Shown: one piece after another, positions 44,341 to 48,428 of the stretch
How positions within the stretch are numbered: the stretch's first letter is position 1
Layout of the letters: every line of letters starts with the position of its first letter
From: Polytrichum commune
Taxonomy: Eukaryota > Streptophyta > Polytrichopsida > Polytrichales > Polytrichaceae
DNA length: 48,428 bases
Assembly (NCBI GenBank): GCA_950295325.1
Contig: OX485804.1
Coordinates: 49,726,001-49,774,428 of the forward strand
Direction of reading: 5' to 3'
Made by a program: the position numbers and the translations under genes
Notes under the pieces: model-generated
What the model was told of the DNA's origin: nothing
What the model saw: only the letters and a program-made list of their open reading frames with translations
Database searches by the model: none

Positions 44341-44474
44341 GCACGGAAAATGTTTTTTTCTGGTTAACTACCGTGAGTCATAAAGGTTGTCATTTTGATT
44401 CTCAACGTCGGATTTGACATGCCAAAACTATCAAATCTCAAGTGAGAGTACACTTGTCTTTAATCTTAGGAACT

Positions 44475-45235
44475 ATGCATTGCCAAAGTTTAGTTGACCT
44501 CGAGACATGAATTTTCTCTCACTTGTAGGGTTATTTTGACAATGTTCTTTTCGTTCTTTTGAAATTTTTCCTTCTTGTGCATTATAGCGTACTCCCAAAT
44601 GAAGCAAAATATGTAACTTATTATCTTCATTGATAAAATTAGCAATTTTTTTTCAATGCTACAAAGTAGGTCGTCAAAAAGTGCTCCTGATACCATTGTT
44701 TGGCTCTTTTTCAATTTGGACAAATCTATGAACTTAAGTTAGGAATTTCAAGGACCAACACAAAGAAATATCCCAGTGAAAAATTTTAGGAAGAAATTAC
44801 ATGATTGGGCAACACCTTACGAAATAATGCATCGACAAAGAGTTTATTTGAACTCAAGATATGGATTTTTTCCCCCTTTTGGAGGATCATTATCACAATG
44901 TTCCATTTATTCTTTTGAGAGATTCATTTTTGTATATTATACTGTACTCCAAAATGAAGCAGAATATGTAATTTATTACTATGATTGATCATATTAGAAA
45001 TTTGTTCTTAGTGTTACCAAGTAAGTCATCAAAAGTTGCTCCCACGACCAACTCCTTGGCTATTCCTCAATTTGGACAATTGTATGAACCTAAAATTAGG
45101 AATTTGAAAGACCAATACAAAGAAATATTCATATGACACACTTTCAAATAAGTTAAAATAAAATCATTGGCAAACACCTCAAGCAACAATGCATCATCAA
45201 GGTTTAGTTGACCACAATGAAAGGAAACTTTATGG
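44475..45235. repeat. Diverged tandem repeat, ~355 bp period, 2.2 units
   Basis: GTACTCC(C/A)AAATGAAGCA occurs at 44589 and 44944, and CAATTTGGACAA occurs at 44712 and 45068. The unit start (ATGCATTGCCAAAG, ATGCATCGACAAAG, ATGCATCATCAAGG) recurs at about 44475, 44827 and 45190, the third unit being cut short. It fills the interior of the foldback structure. Non-coding. Confidence 0.65.
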
Positions 45236-45750
45236 ATCATCCAAACATTATAATTCAATTGAGATTAGGTGACATCTATTGAACTAGTCGGAGAAGAAGT
45301 AACCATTTAAGACCCGTCCACCTTGTCTTGTGGAGCTCCAAGTTCCCCTAGTGTGACCACATACACGTCTTATACTATGATCATGGAGAATCAACAGTTA
45401 GTTATAGATGAACCGGTTGAATTTGAGAAATAACCGGTTGAAGTTCAAGACTGCAAGGAAATTACCGATCATTTTAGAGGGATTTACAGATAATACCCCA
45501 ATTTAAGAAAAGAAAACCAGAAGATGTCAACATGCCACCCCTTGGACTTGCAAACACTAAGATCTCAACCGGTTATGCCCAAAAATCTCCCCAATCATTG
45601 GTCTTATATACAATTGGGCAACAAGCCAGGCAAGTGTTCGGGCGCCCCAAAAAATGGAAATGTGGTTTGAATTCTACGTGTAGAGAGAGGACGACTTGGA
45701 TTCGCTTGCCCTCCATCCCTGGCCGGCTTTATGCCTCAACCAGGGACTTG

Positions 45751-47289
45751 GGTGGCCATCTCCTATATTTTCTACTAAAGATATCAATGTGATGATAGTT
45801 GAGGTCTAGATGGATAGGATAATTTTAATTGTTGCTAAAATTTTTGGGGTCTACAAATGTTTTAAGGGTTGATGATTTTGCATCATGTACATTAACACGT
45901 TGTATGTCAAGCTATCTTTGTGCACACGCTTGTACAAGTGAACCTTATGGCATGACATTGGTGTCCCATAATACATTCGTTAAACCCTAAAGCTTGTGTC
46001 AACGTAAAAAATGATCAGATTAAGGCAATGAAAGCAGCGTTGAGATTATCTCCACGTCATGTACACGCTTTGATGTCGAAGTTGGTTTTTATTTTCAATC
46101 ACTTACAACCACAAAATCAATCATCAAGGAGGCTCCGATTTATTTGGGACACCGTTGTCCCGCTATAAGATTCAATTATCGGAATAAAACCCCATGTTTC
46201 ATTGGACTTGATGGCCTTGGGTAATTTCAATCACTCATGATTGCACTTAAGGTGTCAAATGGACAACGTGTATGGTGCTTGTGGATGTTATGAGGTTCAC
46301 TATGTCTTAAGACCATTGGAGGACTGCCAAAGACCACATTATCAATATTGATAGTTGCAAGACATATCTTTTCTTCTTGGGTAAGTACTCTAAGTGTTGT
46401 ATAAAAAAGACATTTTCAATTTGTATTAATATAGATATTTGTAAAGGTTTAATTCTAGATGAGAAATAACTTTTCACAAATAGACCTCCTTTGGTGTTTT
46501 AAATTTAATATATTGTAATAGTATTAAAGATATGTACTTCTATTTTTAGTTACATTGTATGTTTGCACAAGTTTGATTGTATTGAGGACTTTCACTCTTT
46601 AGAATTCTGTAATGTTTTAAATTTTATATTATAGTTTTGAGAGTTAACACGTACTCCAAAATGTAGCCACTATTGTTGATTTGAAATAAGCATAATGCCT
46701 CTCTTAACTAGGATTTAAGTAAATATGGACAAAAGACTTGTCCAGCATTAATAATGCATTTGAGGGTACTTTTTGCACAATTGAGACATGTATTGAGAAG
46801 CAAATATGATCAAATACTTCCTTTAGATGTGTATTATTTTCACAAATAACATAGTGTTCATGCAACTAACATGAGATGTAGTTCACATCTATGATGAGTT
46901 ACCCTCATTTCTATCACAAGGTCCCCCGATAGAAGTGCACATATAAATCCTCGTTTTGTCCAAAACTCATGAATAAATCTAGACTTACTAAAAGCATAGT
47001 TTTGTGCAGAAACAACCATATTGTTTGCAACACAACTTTGAAGCAAATGATCAAAAATTGAAGGAATCTTGATGGACTTATAATGAAGCCTTAGTGTTGG
47101 ACACATGTAGATTGATCATTAACCGGTTCTCAAAATTACATACCCAATGAACTAGGTCATGATTCAAATGGAAGACTTAATTATATCAATAGCATGTATG
47201 TGACTCAGGTTACAAAATCTTGATGCCAATGAAATGAAATTGATTCTAAAGTCCAGGAATTCAAAAAGGCTAATGGGATTGAAAGTACA
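45751..47289. other. Gene-free AT-rich stretch
   Basis: No gene recognised. The 46880-47000 part shares blocks with 7800-8160 (inverted) and with 31650-31720, so it is probably repeat DNA. The segment just before 47290 may be the 3' untranslated part of the - strand retrotransposon. Confidence 0.4.
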
Positions 47290-48428
47290 TTAAGATGGTA
47301 TGAAACTAGCAATTTCTCTAGAGTGGCGGAGTGCGGTAGCCTCTGTGAGATAGAGGCTAAATTTCATTTGATGGTCCCATTGGGAGAAAAACATGAGGCT
47401 CCCTATAACTAAATTCTTAAATAATGATGGAAACTTATCTCTATTGGGGTTATATAGGGGACATTCCAACACGAGATGTGCCGCATTTTCAATTATATTA
47501 TAGGAGCAAAACTGGCATAGTCTAGTATCGCTAGAGATTGTGATAGTTGATCATCGTCCAATCTCAATGGTAAGTCTATGGTTTGAGGCGTAGTAGGCAA
47601 CAATGCTCTTGCGTCGTCGTGGTGTCAATGATTGCCTGAAGTACAATTCAAATTCATATTTGAGAAAATCCCTGAGATGGAGGTAATCTAGTTCCTTCCC
47701 TGAGAGATGGAAAGAGTTTCACTCTTTAGCAAGAAAAACCTCCTTGATATCATCATATGCTATTATTGATGTTTTTGAGTTGTCATGAGGGTCCTAGTGA
47801 GATGGACCCCATGATGTCTTCCAAATGGTTGTTGATTTGTGACAAGTGTTGAATCCTTGTTTGGCCAAGTGTTGGGAAAGTGAGGCTACTTTATTGACTA
47901 ATCAAGAGGGGGATAGGTGGGCAAGCGTTTGTTGGAAGCCCACAGTGAGCTTGAGAGCATATTAATACTTGGGAAGTTCTCCAAATTTGGCCAACAAAAT
48001 ATGTTAGGCAGTCAAAGAATGCACTTTGATGTCAATCATCATATGCATCTTCATGCCCTTCTCAAGAACCTTCCAATGAGAGTTTTTCAAGTCGCCTCCC
48101 CAAATTTCAATTCCAAATGTGAAAGTTGGGAGCACCAAAGCCTTGAATATATGGGATTTGAGTTCCCAACACATGACTCCGGTGAGTTTTTTTTCCCTTA
48201 AGGTGCCCATGAAGACTTTCATACCTGCGATTCTTCCTCTTTTACTAGATGGCTCAAAGTAACCATGTGAATCTTGGTATCAAACCATGTGTTGGATGGA
48301 CTACCCTGTTGTTTACCACCTAGTTTTTTTTAGAGAAGATGGGTTGAGTTGCGCGTAGTATCAAATGTAACCAAGTTCGAGCGTGATTGTCTATTGAAGT
48401 GTAGGTCTCAACTTGCACATAAGTGAGT
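47290..48428 (-). mobile_element. Decayed non-LTR retrotransposon fragment, RT C-terminal half, cut by the window edge
   Basis: One - strand frame runs 311 codons from 48222 to the terminal TAA at 47290-47292 with six internal stops and no frameshift. It begins with a reverse-transcriptase thumb-side segment (H-I-F-K-A-L-V-L-P-T-F-T-F-G-I-E-I-W-G). It continues with I-L-L-A-K-F-G-E-L-P and a long helical region, and carries a zinc-type motif L-C-Q-F-C ... H-L-V-L-E-C (Cys codons at 47515-47517 and 47506-47508), as in non-LTR polyproteins. Four of the six stops fit a lost Trp (TGG to TGA or TAG), for example S-stop-L-V-N and G-R-stop. The RT palm should lie right of the window. It is a different subfamily from the element at 11-15 kb, with no RNase H or A/C bias seen. 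Confidence 0.7.

Larger units (their letters stand above)
43567..45750. mobile_element. Large foldback structure: ~450-470 bp inverted arms
   Basis: The left arm 43567-44014 and right arm 45284-45750 are inverted copies with, by eye, about 90 percent identity. They share CAAGTCCCTGGTTGAGGCAT, AAGCCGGCCAGGGATGGAGG, TTGTATATAAGACCAATGAT, TTTGCAAGTCCAAGGGGTGG and TTAAATGGTTACTTCTTCTC. The left arm lacks about 21 bp between two AACCGGTT copies that the right arm keeps, a deletion between short direct repeats. TATATAAG in each arm is TATA-box-like, so the arms could be LTR-type sequences in opposite orientation or long TIRs. The interior is non-coding. No target-site duplication was found. Confidence 0.7.

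Noticed and set aside
1-48428. CRISPR array, rRNA, tRNA or bacterial operon
   Set aside because: No regularly spaced short repeats with unique spacers, no conserved rRNA segments and no foldable tRNA were found. Coding style and introns are eukaryotic.

Overview
The window looks like nuclear DNA of a land plant with a large, repeat-rich genome. The evidence is one small spliced gene with GT-AG introns, introns with GTAAG-type donors in a decayed transposon gene, and many plant-type transposon remnants. The AT-rich background, sparse genes, long C/G homopolymers and decayed retroelements would fit a non-seed plant (fern, lycophyte or bryophyte). The sequence alone does not settle this. I saw no rRNA, tRNA, CRISPR array, organelle insert or prokaryotic operon.

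Layout. 1-11.0 kb is non-coding AT-rich DNA holding several terminal-inverted-repeat (TIR) elements: 352-485, 1070-1403, 2982-3403, 8663-9037 and 9406-10353. 11.05-15.08 kb is a 5'-truncated, decayed non-LTR retrotransposon (+ strand) with the end of its reverse transcriptase, an RNase H domain, a zinc-finger-like motif and a possible poly(A) tail; a small TIR element follows. 15.43-16.2 kb is a ~386 bp tandem duplication. 17.17-18.55 kb (- strand) is a decayed coding region with an H-x-H/H-x-Q motif and a Y-x-x-K motif 56 codons apart, the arrangement of Rep-type HUH endonucleases. It is the most interesting object here. 18.9-25.4 kb is repeat-derived and gene-free apart from a TIR element at 20151-20448.

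25.4-29.8 kb is the only gene island. It is richer in GC, with TC/GA microsatellites upstream, and carries a small gene of probably three exons (27531-28710, + strand; about 136 aa) of unknown function, followed by about 2.7 copies of a 235-280 bp tandem repeat. 29.8-35.7 kb is again repeat-derived, with a well-bounded PIF/Harbinger-like TIR element at 32395-32927 (TTA target-site duplication).

35.73-36.25 kb is a one-frame pseudogene with three internal stops. 37.7-40.04 kb is a decayed multi-exon gene resembling Ptta/TNP1 (En/Spm, CACTA) transposon proteins. It is followed by a cluster of ATGACTA/TAGTCAT motifs that could be a CACTA subterminal region. 43.24-43.42 kb is a 91 bp tandem duplication. 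43.57-45.75 kb is a large foldback structure: 450-470 bp inverted arms around a ~355 bp tandem repeat. 47.29 kb to the right edge (- strand) is a second decayed non-LTR retrotransposon, with 311 codons in one frame, six stops and no frameshift.

Many disrupting changes look like C-to-T or G-to-A transitions (CGA to TGA, TGG to TGA/TAG), as expected for methylated, silenced transposon DNA. Apart from the gene at 27.5-28.7 kb, nothing appears to encode an intact protein.
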